NCBI GenBank assembly: GCA_027320105.1
Contig: DAHVMA010000066.1
Location: 1 to 55,200 of the forward strand
Reading direction: 5' to 3'
DNA: 55,200 nt
Source: JAKAQB01 sp027320105
GTDB taxonomy: Bacteria; Actinomycetota; Acidimicrobiia; Acidimicrobiales; Palsa-688
Part shown: positions 38,099 to 45,859 of the stretch, piece after piece
Layout of the letters: each line of letters starts with the position of its first letter
Position numbering within the stretch: position 1 is the first letter of the stretch
Program-made: the position numbers and the translations under genes
Notes under the pieces: model-generated
What the model saw: the letters and a program-made list of their open reading frames with translations, nothing else
Told to the model about the DNA's origin: nothing
The model's database searches: none

Positions 38099-38841
38099 TG
38101 GGAGGCACCCCCGCCGACGCGCACGAGTGGGTGAGCTTCGATGACGACGTGGAGGAGCGGACCTGGCTCTTCGACGTCACCTTCCTCGCGTCCCGTTGGC
38201 ACTGCATCTTCGGGCGGGGCTGCCAGGGGGTGCTGACCGGGCCCGCCCCGGAGCTGGTGCAGGGCTGCTGCTCGTACGGGGCCCACTTCACCGACGACGC
38301 CGACGTGGCGCGCGTCGAGGCGGCCGCCGCCACCCTCGGCGCCGGGGAGTGGCAGTTCGCTGCTCGCGGCCGGCGCAACGGGGTGGTGCGCACCGACCGG
38401 AGCGGCGCGCGGACGACCCGCATGGTCGGTGGGGCGGGCATCTTCCTCAACCGCCCCGGCTTCGGCGCCGGGCCCGGGTGCGCCCTGCACCAAGTCGCCA
38501 CCCGCCGCGGCCAGCTGCCTCTCGAGCTCAAGCCGGACGTCTGCTGGCAACTGCCCCTGCGGCGGGAGGAGGCGGTCGATACCACGGGCCGGGTGATCAG
38601 CACCATCACGCAGTGGGACCGCCGCCACTGGGGCGGCGGCGGGGCGGAGCTCCACTGGTGGTGCACCGAGGCACCCGAGGCGTTCACCGCCTCCAAGCCT
38701 GTGTGGAGGGAGATGGCCCCCGAGCTGATCGCCCTGGTGGGACCGGCCACCTACCTGAAGCTGGTGGCCTACCTGGAGTCCCGCCCGGCGCGGACCGTGC
38801 TCCCCCACGCGACCACCCGTCCGGTTGTCACGTCACAGTGA
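38098..38841 (+). CDS. Conserved Cys-containing protein of unknown function
   Basis: 247 residues, starting on the last base of the dipeptidase stop (TGATG). The N-terminal half has a cysteine cluster: 'RWHCIFGRGCQGVLTGPAPELVQGCCSYGAHF', then later Cys in 'GPGCALHQVA', 'PDVCWQLPLRR' and 'HWWCTEAPEAF'. The spacing resembles the YkgJ/DUF3109-like group, whose cysteines may bind a metal, but I assign no family firmly. Coupling to the dipeptidase suggests a joint role. It ends with a stop embedded in a perfect palindrome and overlaps the convergent gene at 38833 by nine bases. Confidence 0.65.
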   Translation: MGGTPADAHEWVSFDDDVEERTWLFDVTFLASRWHCIFGRGCQGVLTGPAPELVQGCCSYGAHFTDDADVARVEAAAATLGAGEWQFAARGRRNGVVRTDRSGARTTRMVGGAGIFLNRPGFGAGPGCALHQVATRRGQLPLELKPDVCWQLPLRREEAVDTTGRVISTITQWDRRHWGGGGAELHWWCTEAPEAFTASKPVWREMAPELIALVGPATYLKLVAYLESRPARTVLPHATTRPVVTSQ

Positions 38842-38844
38842 CGT
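38830..38844. promoter_or_regulatory. Perfect palindrome ACGTCAC-A-GTGACGT spanning two convergent stop codons
   Basis: 7+1+7 inverted repeat covering the TGA of the plus gene (38839-38841) and the TGA of the minus gene (38833-38835). The core GTCAC-N-GTGAC also occurs at 2111-2123. With a one-base centre it is a better protein-binding site than a hairpin. Function unknown. Confidence 0.35.
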
Positions 38845-39027
38845 ATCAGGCGACTCGGCCCAGCCGGCCGGCTCGTACTCCTCTTCCTCGTCCTCCATGG
38901 CGAGGCACCACGTGGCGTGGTCGGCTCCCGGCCTTGCGCCGCACTCCGGGCAGGGCTCGATCAACTCCTCGTTGGAGCGCTTGAGCGCACGCGCTTCCTC
39001 GAAACGCCGATGCCGTCCCTTTTTCAC
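38833..39027 (-). CDS. Small zinc-binding acidic protein, unknown
   Basis: 64 residues from the GTG at 39027, preceded by 'GGGAG' at 6 bases. The basic start 'KKGRHRRFEEARALKRS' is followed by 'PCPECGARPGADHATWCLAM' (C-x2-C and a third Cys) and an acidic tail ('EDEEEEYEP'). It could bind a metal ion or nucleic acid. It is convergent with the gene ending at 38841 and is overlapped by nine bases. No known family is recognised. Confidence 0.6.
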   Translation of the reverse strand: MKKGRHRRFEEARALKRSNEELIEPCPECGARPGADHATWCLAMEDEEEEYEPAGWAESPDTSL

Positions 39028-39145
39028 GTGCCGCTCCCGTCGCTTCGAGCTTGAACCGTGACCTTCCGCAGTGTACCGCTGCCCTCCCGGCCAAGGTGAC
39101 CGCGTCGCAGGGCGGCGGGAACCGGAGCCTAGGCGTTCACCGCCG

Positions 39146-39151
39146 TAGGCT
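39146..39151 (+). promoter_or_regulatory. -10 element TAGGCT (leaderless pattern, gene at 39158)
   Basis: TANNNT hexamer ending 6 bases before the ATG at 39158; no ribosome site. Confidence 0.55.
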
Positions 39152-39157
39152 GGTGCC

Positions 39158-39442
39158 ATGGCCGACGACCTCGACGTCGACGCGATGATCAGCCGGTTCC
39201 GAGCCCGGGCGAAGGCAGTCCGCCAACGGCCCCTGCCCCCGGTCGAGGGTGCCGAGCGCAAGCGGTTCGTCGACCAGATGCGCGTCGACTTCCAGGACTA
39301 CGCCATGATCGGCGACGCCGAGGGCCGCCTCGACGGCGGGATCCTGACGCTGCGCATCGATCTTCGACCCGATGGCGACCGTCAGGGCGAGAGCGGCGAC
39401 CGCCAGGGCGAGAGCGGCGACCGTCAGGGCGAGAGCGGGTAG
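39158..39442 (+). CDS. Small conserved protein with C-terminal heptapeptide repeats
   Basis: 94 residues. The N-terminal 72 residues look folded ('ISRFRARAKAVRQRPLPPVEG', 'FVDQMRVDFQDYAMIGDAEGRLDGGILTLRIDL'). The last 22 residues are three copies of DRQGESG coded by a 21-bp tandem repeat that runs to the stop codon. The core resembles small uncharacterised actinobacterial proteins of a similar size without repeats. It overlaps the 3' end of rnd by 19 bases on the other strand. Leaderless pattern at the start. Confidence 0.65.
   Translation: MADDLDVDAMISRFRARAKAVRQRPLPPVEGAERKRFVDQMRVDFQDYAMIGDAEGRLDGGILTLRIDLRPDGDRQGESGDRQGESGDRQGESG
39374..39436 (+). repeat. 3 x 21-bp in-frame tandem repeat
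   Basis: Three copies of a 21-base unit (GGCGACCGTCAGGGCGAGAG + C), with one T/C difference in the middle copy. They code for Gly-Asp-Arg-Gln-Gly-Glu-Ser at the end of the gene at 39158. The 3' part lies over the rnd stop. Confidence 0.9.
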
Positions 39443-40650
39443 GGCGAGCAGCGGGTGAGCGGTTGGTGGGACCGCTCCTCGACGACCAGCCCGCCGGCGC
39501 CGTCGAAGGCGATGGCCGCGTCCCCCGAGACGAGGCGACGGAGGGGCTCGCCGACCAGATCCGCCCGCCACCCGGACGCCAGGCGGCCGCGGCCGTCGCC
39601 GTTGAGGAAGGCGACCAGGTCCGCCCGCGTGGCGAGGATGGCGGCGTCGATGGACTCCTCCCGGGCCAGCTGGGCGACCCAGGCCATCGCGAGCGCCACC
39701 GCCGGCCGCAGCTCCCGGGGCACCTCATCGCCCGGCGGCGCCACGACGGCGTCCTCGGGGAGGTGCCGCCCCCGCTCGACGGCGCCGAGCAGCTCGGTGG
39801 GGACATCACCGCGCAGGAACCGTGCGTCGAGGCCCCGCACCGACGCCAGCTCGGCGAGCGAGGAGGGGGGGCGGTGGGCGATGGCCTGAACCGCCAGGTC
39901 GGGGAGGACGAAGCGGACGGGCACGTCGAGGTGCCTGGCCCGTGCCTCGCGCCAAGCCGCCACCTCCCGGGCCACGCCACGCGCCTGGCCCCGCAGCTGG
40001 CGGGCGTCCCGCAGCCGCCACCAGGCTCGGGTCGGGTCGGCTGGGATGGCCGCCCGGGTGCGCACCAGCTCGCACTCCTCCTGGGCCCACGCCAGGCGCC
40101 CCCGCCGCTCCAAGTCGGCATGGATGGCGTCGGCCAGGTCGAGGAGCCACTCGACATCGGCGGCGGCGTAGCGAAGCTGCGAGGCGCGGAGCGGGCGGGC
40201 GCTCCAATCAGTGAGGCGGTCGCCCTTGGGCAGGTCCCGGCCGAGGTAGGACCGTACGAGCGACGCCAAGGACGCCGACCCGTGCCCGGCGAACCCCGCC
40301 GCCACCTGGGTGTCGAACAGCAGCGACGGGCCCGCGCCGCACGCCAGCTGCAGGATCTCCAGATCCTGGTCGGCGGCGTGGGCTACGAGTGTGGCGGGCC
40401 GGGCGAGCAGCCCGGCGAGGGGGGCGACGTCGACGGTGGTCGGGTCGACCAGTGCCACAGCGGCCGGCCGGGCTGTCCCCTCGACCCACGACAGCTGCAG
40501 CAGCGCCAGCTGCGGCCAGTAGGTGCGCTCCCGGTGGAACTCGGTGTCGAGACCGAAGCGGTCGGCGGCCGCGAGGCGGTCGAGCAGGGCCCCCAACCCG
40601 GTGTCGTCGACGACCAGGAGAGGCGAGCGGTCGGCTCCGGGGCGGGTCAC
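39424..40650 (-). CDS. rnd: Ribonuclease D
   Basis: 408 residues from the GTG at 40650. 3'-5' exoribonuclease of the DEDD-Y class: Exo I 'FGLDTEFHRERTYWPQLALLQL' (Asp and Glu), Exo II 'LVAHAADQDLEIL' (Asp), Exo III 'LRYAAADVEWLLDLAD' (Tyr-x3-Asp). Two HRDC-like helical domains follow (about 205-290 and 300-380), as in E. coli RNase D. It trims tRNA and other structured RNAs. The start sits directly behind 'GGGAG' and 8 bases after the sigma-factor stop, so the two genes form an operon. The last 19 bases are shared with the convergent repeat gene. Confidence 0.9.
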   Translation of the reverse strand: MTRPGADRSPLLVVDDTGLGALLDRLAAADRFGLDTEFHRERTYWPQLALLQLSWVEGTARPAAVALVDPTTVDVAPLAGLLARPATLVAHAADQDLEILQLACGAGPSLLFDTQVAAGFAGHGSASLASLVRSYLGRDLPKGDRLTDWSARPLRASQLRYAAADVEWLLDLADAIHADLERRGRLAWAQEECELVRTRAAIPADPTRAWWRLRDARQLRGQARGVAREVAAWREARARHLDVPVRFVLPDLAVQAIAHRPPSSLAELASVRGLDARFLRGDVPTELLGAVERGRHLPEDAVVAPPGDEVPRELRPAVALAMAWVAQLAREESIDAAILATRADLVAFLNGDGRGRLASGWRADLVGEPLRRLVSGDAAIAFDGAGGLVVEERSHQPLTRCSPYPLSP

Positions 40651-40657
40651 CTCCCGG

Positions 40658-41419
40658 TCACGCCGGCTCGGTCGCCCACGACCGCAGCTGCTCGAGGCTG
40701 CGCGCCAGGAGGCGGCTGACCTGCATCTGGCTGATGCCGACCAGCGAGGCGATCTCCGTCTGGCTGCAGCCGACCACGAACCGCAGCTCCAGGATGTGGC
40801 GCTGGCGGTCGGGCAGGCGGGCCAGGAGCGGCGACAGCTCGAGCTTGCCGTCGACCTCGGCGAGCCTCGGGTCGCGCGCACCGAGCCGGCTGGTCAGGGC
40901 ACGCTCCTCGCTGCCGACGCTCGGCGCCTCCAGCGAGGCGTTGTGCCGAAGGCCGCCCGCGTCGAGGGCCTCGACGACGTCGTCGATGGGCACATCGAGT
41001 CGATCGGCGATCTCGGCGAGGGTCGGCGAGCGACCGTACTCCTGGGTGAGCTCGTCGATGCACTGCTGGGCCCCGAGGTGGAGGTCGTGGATCCGCCTCG
41101 GCAGGCGGACCGACCAGCCCCGGTCGCGCAGGTGCCGCTTCAGCTCCCCGAGGATCGTCGCGGTGGCGAACGTCGTCAGCTCGGCGCCGCGGTCGGGGTC
41201 GAAGCGGTCGACGGCCTTCAGAAGCCCGATCAATGCCACCTGGTTGAGGTCGTCGAGCTCCTCGCCACGCTGCGCGAACCGGGCAGCGAGGCTGTACGCG
41301 AGCCCCTGGTACGCGCTGACGATGCGCTCGCGAGTCTCGGGGGAGCGGCTCCGGTGGTATTGGGCGATGTCCCGCTGCATCTGCGCCCGCGTGCTCGGGG
41401 TGGGGCCGGTGCTGGCCAT
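40658..41419 (-). CDS. RNA polymerase sigma factor, SigB/SigF (group 3) type
   Basis: 253 residues; the ATG has 'AGGAGG' 5 bases upstream and a TAGGCT at 41439-41444. Sigma region 2 (about 30-105): 'LAARFAQRGEELDDLNQVALIGLLKAVDRFDPDRGAELTTFATATI', with the '..GWSVRLPRR' region 3 entry. Region 3 (about 110-165) and region 4 (about 195-245, 'LLARLPDRQRHILELRF...SQTEIASLVGISQMQVSRLLARSL') are complete. This is the stress/sporulation group usually controlled by an anti-sigma (RsbW-like) and antagonist. Neither gene is adjacent here. It directs RNA polymerase to a subset of promoters; the target set is not visible. Confidence 0.9.
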   Translation of the reverse strand: MASTGPTPSTRAQMQRDIAQYHRSRSPETRERIVSAYQGLAYSLAARFAQRGEELDDLNQVALIGLLKAVDRFDPDRGAELTTFATATILGELKRHLRDRGWSVRLPRRIHDLHLGAQQCIDELTQEYGRSPTLAEIADRLDVPIDDVVEALDAGGLRHNASLEAPSVGSEERALTSRLGARDPRLAEVDGKLELSPLLARLPDRQRHILELRFVVGCSQTEIASLVGISQMQVSRLLARSLEQLRSWATEPA

Positions 41420-41438
41420 CGGACCTCCTCGCTCGCGG

Positions 41439-41444
41439 AGCCTA
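41439..41444 (-). promoter_or_regulatory. Candidate -10 element TAGGCT (sigma-factor gene)
   Basis: Minus-strand TANNNT hexamer 19 bases before the ATG; here the leader would be short but includes an AGGAGG ribosome site. It lies in the 89-base gap after the SUFU stop. Confidence 0.4.
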
Positions 41445-41508
41445 CCGGCCACGTCCGTCAACCGCCGTAGCTCATCCGGGTGTCCTCCATGCGGCGCACG
41501 GCCGCCTC

Positions 41509-42450
41509 CTAGGGAACCACGTGCCAGCGCAGCCGCGGCCACGCCGGCCGCCGACCCCAGCCGGCCCGCCCGTCGAACAGGGAGGCAAGGCGCTCCAGCT
41601 CCGACGCCGGGACGCGCACCACGAGATCGTCGCCGGCAACCTCCCAGCCGGCCACCGGAGCGACCTCGAACACCAGCGCCCCGGCGTCGCCCTGCACCCG
41701 CAGCCCACCTCCCGCCCCGGACAGGCCGCGCCGCAGGGCTGGTCCGACAGCGGCCGCCGCACCCGCCCCCAGCTCCACGCTGACCCCGCCCCGCCGGGCC
41801 TGCCACCGCAACGTCCCGACCCGTAGCCCGGCCGCCGGGCGGCGGACCCTCGGGGCCGGCAGACCGGCGATCCTCGACACCCGCTCGACATCGGTGACAA
41901 GAAGGGGGTTGCCGCGTGCCAGCACCTCGACGACCGCTTCGGTCCCGTTGGCACGACACGCTTCCAGCTCGTCGGCGGTGAGGCCCAGGAGCTGCAGGAA
42001 CTCCACCTCGCCCAGCGGCCCCGACAGCGTCGGCAGCCCGGGGTCCCGGACCATCACCCCGGCGGTGATGGCGCTCGCCGTGCCGAGGCGGATCGGCCCG
42101 CCGAGATCGAGGTGGTGGCCCGGGGCGAAAGCGTGGCGCGTCGTCCACACGTAGCCTGCGAGGTTGGCGAGGAGCTCCACCGCCCACAGGGGCTCCTCCT
42201 GCGCCCGGAGCCGGACGGCCAGCTCGAAGCCCCACCCCGACACCGCCCGGTCCTCCGACTGCTTCTCGTCGAGCTCGGACAGCCCGAGGGTGACCAGGTG
42301 CCAGTGGTCGCCCGGCCGGGTGACCATCACCTCGGACACGGGCCCCTGGCCCTGGAAGCGGTGCGGGGCGCGTGGGTGGTGGCGGGCGAGGACCGGACCG
42401 TCGGCGCGGCGGACCGCCTCGTCGATGGCGACCGCACCCGGGCCGGTCAC
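41509..42450 (-). CDS. Suppressor-of-fused (SUFU)-domain protein
   Basis: 313 residues from a GTG overlapping the DUF3151 gene by four bases. SUFU domain about 5-185: 'GDHWHLVTLGLSEL', 'GWGFELAVRL', 'PLWAVELLANLAGYV', 'HAFAPGHHLDLGGPI', and 'SAITAGVMVRDPGLP...GEVEFLQLLGLTADELE'. The remaining 130 residues form a second beta-rich domain. In animals SUFU binds Gli proteins in Hedgehog signalling; bacterial members are common and sometimes serve as immunity proteins. In this housekeeping-like position (tyrS-DUF3151-SUFU) a fundamental role is more likely, but unknown. It is a minus-strand operon member upstream of the sigma-factor gene. Confidence 0.85.
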   Translation of the reverse strand: MTGPGAVAIDEAVRRADGPVLARHHPRAPHRFQGQGPVSEVMVTRPGDHWHLVTLGLSELDEKQSEDRAVSGWGFELAVRLRAQEEPLWAVELLANLAGYVWTTRHAFAPGHHLDLGGPIRLGTASAITAGVMVRDPGLPTLSGPLGEVEFLQLLGLTADELEACRANGTEAVVEVLARGNPLLVTDVERVSRIAGLPAPRVRRPAAGLRVGTLRWQARRGGVSVELGAGAAAAVGPALRRGLSGAGGGLRVQGDAGALVFEVAPVAGWEVAGDDLVVRVPASELERLASLFDGRAGWGRRPAWPRLRWHVVP

Positions 42451-42872
42451 CCGCTCCGGCGGCCGTCCCATTCCGGGTCGAGCTGGTGGAGGAACAGGTC
42501 GCAGCGGGACTCCTCGGCCGACTCGCCGATGCGGCCGGCCGCCGAGCGGAGGGCGTCGAGGGCCCGCAGGAAGCCCCGGTTGGAGGCATGCCGCCAGCGG
42601 ACGTAGCCCGACCCGCGCCACCCGCTGGCGCGGAGGGCGTCGAGACCGCGGTGGTAGCCGACGCGAGCGTAGGCGTAGGCCTCGACGGCGTCGTCCGACG
42701 CCTCGGCGAGCAGGGCCCATGCGAGCAGAGCCTGGGGGTGGGCCGCAGCGACGGCCTTGACGGCGTCGCGGTCGCGTGCGGCCTCCGCCGCTGCCAGGGC
42801 GACCTCGACGGCCGGTTCGAGCGGCGGCAGGACGGTCGAGGGCGGCCCGGCGGTGAACGGGATGTCGCTCAT
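42447..42872 (-). CDS. DUF3151-family protein
   Basis: 141 residues. 'RDAVKAVAAAHPQALLAWALLAE' (TPR-like helices) and the family block 'AYARVGYHRGLDALRASGWRGSGYVRWRHASNRGFLRALDALRSAAGRIGE' with 'CDLFLHQLDPEWDG' match DUF3151, which occurs in nearly all actinobacteria and has no known function. The ATG overlaps the tyrS stop by four bases (ATGA) and the stop overlaps the SUFU gene by four. This gives three coupled genes. An in-frame ATG further upstream (42926) would lie inside tyrS and is not preferred. Confidence 0.88.
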   Translation of the reverse strand: MSDIPFTAGPPSTVLPPLEPAVEVALAAAEAARDRDAVKAVAAAHPQALLAWALLAEASDDAVEAYAYARVGYHRGLDALRASGWRGSGYVRWRHASNRGFLRALDALRSAAGRIGESAEESRCDLFLHQLDPEWDGRRSG

Positions 42873-44122
42873 GGCGTGACCACCAGCACATGCTGGTTGC
42901 GCCGGCCGTGGCGCAGGACGATCCACCGGCCGTGGAGGGCGTCGGCCGCGGTCAGGCTGCGGTCGTCGGTCTCCCTGCGGTTGTTGACGTACAGGGCGAG
43001 CTCGCCGAGCGCCCGGCGGGCGGCGCTCTTGCTGCCCACCAGGCCGGCGGCGACGAATGCCTCCGTCAGGGTGACCGGCAGGCCGGCCGGCGACTGCGGG
43101 GCGTCGGCCAGGGCCGCCTCGAGCACGGACGCGTCGAGTGCGGCGATGTCGGGCGTGAACAAGGCGGCCGCGGCGGCCTCGGCTCTCGCCGACTCGCCAG
43201 CGCCGTGCACGAGGGTCGTGAGCTCACGCGCGAGGACGCGTTGCGCCTCCCGCCGCTGGGGTTGTGCGGCGGCGACTCGCTCGAGCGCCTCGATCGTGTC
43301 GCGGTCGAGGAACGTGAACCGCCGCAGGTAGCTGCCCACCTCGGCGTCGGCGGTGTTGAGCCAGAACTGGAAGAAGGCGTACGGGCTCGTCCGGCGGGCG
43401 TCGAGCCACACCGTGCCCGCCTCCGACTTGCCGAACTTCGATCCGTCCGCCTTGGTGACCAGCGGCGAGGTCAGACCGAAGCCGTGAACCGAGCGCAGGC
43501 GCCTGAGCAGGTCGACGCCCTCGGTGATGTTGCCCCACTGGTCGCTGCCGCCGAGCTGCAGGCGGCAGCCGTAGCGGTCGTGGAGCACCACGAAATCCCA
43601 GGACTGCAGGAGCATGTAGCTGAGCTCGGTGAACGACAGACCGTTGTCCCGTCCCTCCAGCCGGGAGCGCACCGAGTCCTTGCGGATCATCTCGTTGACG
43701 CTGAAGTGCTTCCCGACGTCGCGCAGGAACTCGAGCAGGCCGGCCGTCCCGAGCCACTCGTGGTTGTCCGCCAGGATGGCGCCCTCCTCCGAGAAGTCCA
43801 AGAAGCGCTCCAGCTGGGCGCGGATGCCCTCCCGGTTGGCCGCCAGGACGTCCGCTGTGAGCAACGCCCGCTCGTCCGTCTTCCCGCTTGGGTCGCCGAC
43901 CATGCCGGTGCCTCCGCCCACGAGCGCGATGGGCCGGTGCCCGGCGAGCTCCAGCCGCCGGAGGGTGCACATCTGCTGGAGGTGGCCGACATGGAGGCTG
44001 TCGGCCGTTGGGTCGAAGCCGATGTAGGCGGTGAACCGCTCCCTGGCCAGCAGGTCGGGCAGGGCATCGTCGGTCACCTGGTGCACCAGGCCCCGCCAGC
44101 TCAGGTCGTCGAACAGAGTCAC
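42869..44122 (-). CDS. tyrS: Tyrosyl-tRNA synthetase
   Basis: 417 residues from a GTG, the eubacterial TyrRS type. Class I motifs 'SLHVGHLQQM' (HIGH region) and 'SKFGKSEAG' (KMSKS equivalent K-F-G-K-S) are present, with tyrosine pocket elements 'AYIGFDPTA' and 'GGSDQWGNI'. A C-terminal S4 RNA-binding domain ('FVAAGLVGSKSAARRALGELALYVNNRRE') completes the protein. It charges tRNA-Tyr. It is the first gene of the tyrS-DUF3151-SUFU operon and is divergent from the glycosylase at 44176. Confidence 0.95.
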   Translation of the reverse strand: MTLFDDLSWRGLVHQVTDDALPDLLARERFTAYIGFDPTADSLHVGHLQQMCTLRRLELAGHRPIALVGGGTGMVGDPSGKTDERALLTADVLAANREGIRAQLERFLDFSEEGAILADNHEWLGTAGLLEFLRDVGKHFSVNEMIRKDSVRSRLEGRDNGLSFTELSYMLLQSWDFVVLHDRYGCRLQLGGSDQWGNITEGVDLLRRLRSVHGFGLTSPLVTKADGSKFGKSEAGTVWLDARRTSPYAFFQFWLNTADAEVGSYLRRFTFLDRDTIEALERVAAAQPQRREAQRVLARELTTLVHGAGESARAEAAAAALFTPDIAALDASVLEAALADAPQSPAGLPVTLTEAFVAAGLVGSKSAARRALGELALYVNNRRETDDRSLTAADALHGRWIVLRHGRRNQHVLVVTP

Positions 44123-44163
44123 GGCCCCCAGCGTGCCACGCCGCCGGCAGCCCGGGCCTGCTG

Positions 44164-44169
44164 TAGCGT
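44164..44169 (+). promoter_or_regulatory. -10 element TAGCGT (leaderless pattern, alkA-like gene)
   Basis: TANNNT hexamer ending 6 bases before the GTG at 44176; no ribosome site. Confidence 0.55.
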
Positions 44170-44175
44170 CCGTCC

Positions 44176-45129
44176 GTGGTCGCCGTCGCCCCCCTCGAGG
44201 CGGAGGTTCGCCTCCCGGGCCCGGTCGACCTCGCAGCGACGCTGTGGCCGCTGCGCCGGGGCATCGGCGATCCCTGCACGGTCATCGAGGGCACCACAGT
44301 GTGGCGGGCCACCCGTACCCCGGCCGGGCCGGGCACCGAGGCGCTGGTCGCCTCGCCCGGCGCCGGCTCCGTCCGGGCGTGGGCGTGGGGACCGGGTGCT
44401 GGCTGGCTGCTCGACCACCTCCCGGCGTTGCTCGGCGCCGGCGACGACGCCGCCGGCTTCGCCGAGCTGACCCACCGGCGCCCCACTCCCCCGCCGGCGG
44501 GCTGGGACGTGGTCGCAGCCCTGGCCCGCCGGCATCCCGGGCTGCGGATCCCCCGCAGCGGCGCCGTCGTCGAGGCATGCGTCCCGTCGGTCCTCGAGCA
44601 GAAGGTGACCGGCAAGGAGGCCCGCCGCAGCTACCGCGAGCTCGTCGCTGCCCTCGGCGACGCCGCCCCCGGCCCGCGGCCCGGTCTCCGCCTGCCGCCG
44701 GCGCCGGCCGCCCTGGTGGGCCTCCCGTCGTGGCACCTGCACCGCTTCGGCATCGAACGCCGGCGGGCGGAGACCATCCGGCGGGTCGCCGCCGGCGCCG
44801 CCCGCCTCGAAGGGGCGGTCGCCCTGCCCGCCGACGAGGCCCGGACGCGGTTGACCGCGGTGGCCGGCGTGGGGCCGTGGACCGCTGCGGAGGTAGCGCT
44901 TGTTGCCTTCGGTGATCCGGACGCGGTGAGCCTCGGGGACTTTCACCTCCCCCATCAAGTCGCCTGGAGCTTCACTGGGCGCCGGCGTGGCGACGACCGG
45001 CTGATGCTCGAGCTGCTGGAGCCGTGGCGCGGCCAGCGCGGCCGCGTGCTGCGCCTGCTCACCGCCGGCGGCATCACCACCCCCCACCGCGGCCCCCGCC
45101 AGGCGGTGCGCTCGTTCCGCGAGTGGTAG
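44176..45129 (+). CDS. AlkA-like DNA-3-methyladenine glycosylase (HhH-GPD)
   Basis: 317 residues from a GTG. The N-terminal domain (about 1-120) resembles the AlkA substrate-pocket domain. The HhH-GPD fold (about 125-310) has 'EACVPSVLEQKVTGKEARRSYREL', the helix-hairpin-helix 'LTAVAGVGPWTAAEVALVAFGDPDAVSLGDFHLPH', in which the Asp of 'SLGDFH' is the expected catalytic residue. It excises alkylated purines from DNA. No Ada or O6-alkylguanine methyltransferase gene is adjacent. The leaderless start follows TAGCGT. It is divergent from tyrS with 53 bases between. Confidence 0.87.
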   Translation: MVAVAPLEAEVRLPGPVDLAATLWPLRRGIGDPCTVIEGTTVWRATRTPAGPGTEALVASPGAGSVRAWAWGPGAGWLLDHLPALLGAGDDAAGFAELTHRRPTPPPAGWDVVAALARRHPGLRIPRSGAVVEACVPSVLEQKVTGKEARRSYRELVAALGDAAPGPRPGLRLPPAPAALVGLPSWHLHRFGIERRRAETIRRVAAGAARLEGAVALPADEARTRLTAVAGVGPWTAAEVALVAFGDPDAVSLGDFHLPHQVAWSFTGRRRGDDRLMLELLEPWRGQRGRVLRLLTAGGITTPHRGPRQAVRSFREW

Positions 45130-45175
45130 GACGAGGCGGCCCGCACCCGCCTCCGGGCGGGCATCATGTGAAGCG

Positions 45176-45859
45176 ATGGAAGTCGGTGCACTCCTGCTCA
45201 CCGGCGGTCGCAGCCGCCGGATGGGCCGCGACAAGGCGACCCTCGCAGTCGGGGGGACCACCCTGGCGGCGAGGACGGCCGCCGTGCTCCACGATGCCGG
45301 CGTGGAAGGCCCGGCCTTGGAGGTGGGACCGGGCGTGAGCGGCCTGCCCCACCTCCCCGACGGCCGTCCGGGCGCCGGGCCCCTCGCCGCTGTCGCCACC
45401 GGAGCAGCGGCCCTTCGCAGGCTCGGCTGGACAGGCCCGGCCCTCGTCGTAGCGACCGACCTCCCCCTCCTCGACACCGGGCTGCTGCGCTGGCTGACCG
45501 GCCACCCCTGCGAGGGCAGCGTCGTCCCGGTCGCCGGCGGGCGACCGCAGTGGCTGTGCGCCCGCTACGCCGGCGAGGCGCTCGCCGGCGCCGAGGCCCT
45601 TGCCACCGCCGGGAACAGGGCCATGCGCGACCTCGTCGCCGGGCGGCCCCTGCACCTCGCCGCGCAAGCCGAGTGGGCGGCGGCGAGCCCGGCGGGGCCG
45701 GCGGTGCTCGCCGACGTCGACGAGCCGCCGGACTTCCAGCGACTCGGGCTGCCCGAGCCGGACTTCGGGTACGCGGAGCTACCCGAGCCGGCACCGAGCG
45801 GGCCGGCGCCACCGGCTGCACCTGACCGGCCTGTCCCACCACCGGCGCTGCGGCGATGA
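45176..45859 (+). CDS. mobA: Molybdenum cofactor guanylyltransferase MobA-like
   Basis: 227 residues. The nucleotidyltransferase P-loop 'LLTGGRSRRMGRDKA' starts the protein, followed by 'PGAGPLAAVATG' and 'VVATDLPLLDTGLL' (Mg-binding Asp), 'VPVAGGRPQWLCARYAG'. It adds GMP to molybdopterin to give MGD for formate dehydrogenases and related enzymes. The C-terminal 40 residues are a Pro/Ala-rich tail. It overlaps fdhD by four bases (ATGA), which supports a shared role in making an active molybdenum formate dehydrogenase. The start has no clear ribosome site. No formate dehydrogenase structural gene is in the window. Confidence 0.9.
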   Translation: MEVGALLLTGGRSRRMGRDKATLAVGGTTLAARTAAVLHDAGVEGPALEVGPGVSGLPHLPDGRPGAGPLAAVATGAAALRRLGWTGPALVVATDLPLLDTGLLRWLTGHPCEGSVVPVAGGRPQWLCARYAGEALAGAEALATAGNRAMRDLVAGRPLHLAAQAEWAAASPAGPAVLADVDEPPDFQRLGLPEPDFGYAELPEPAPSGPAPPAAPDRPVPPPALRR

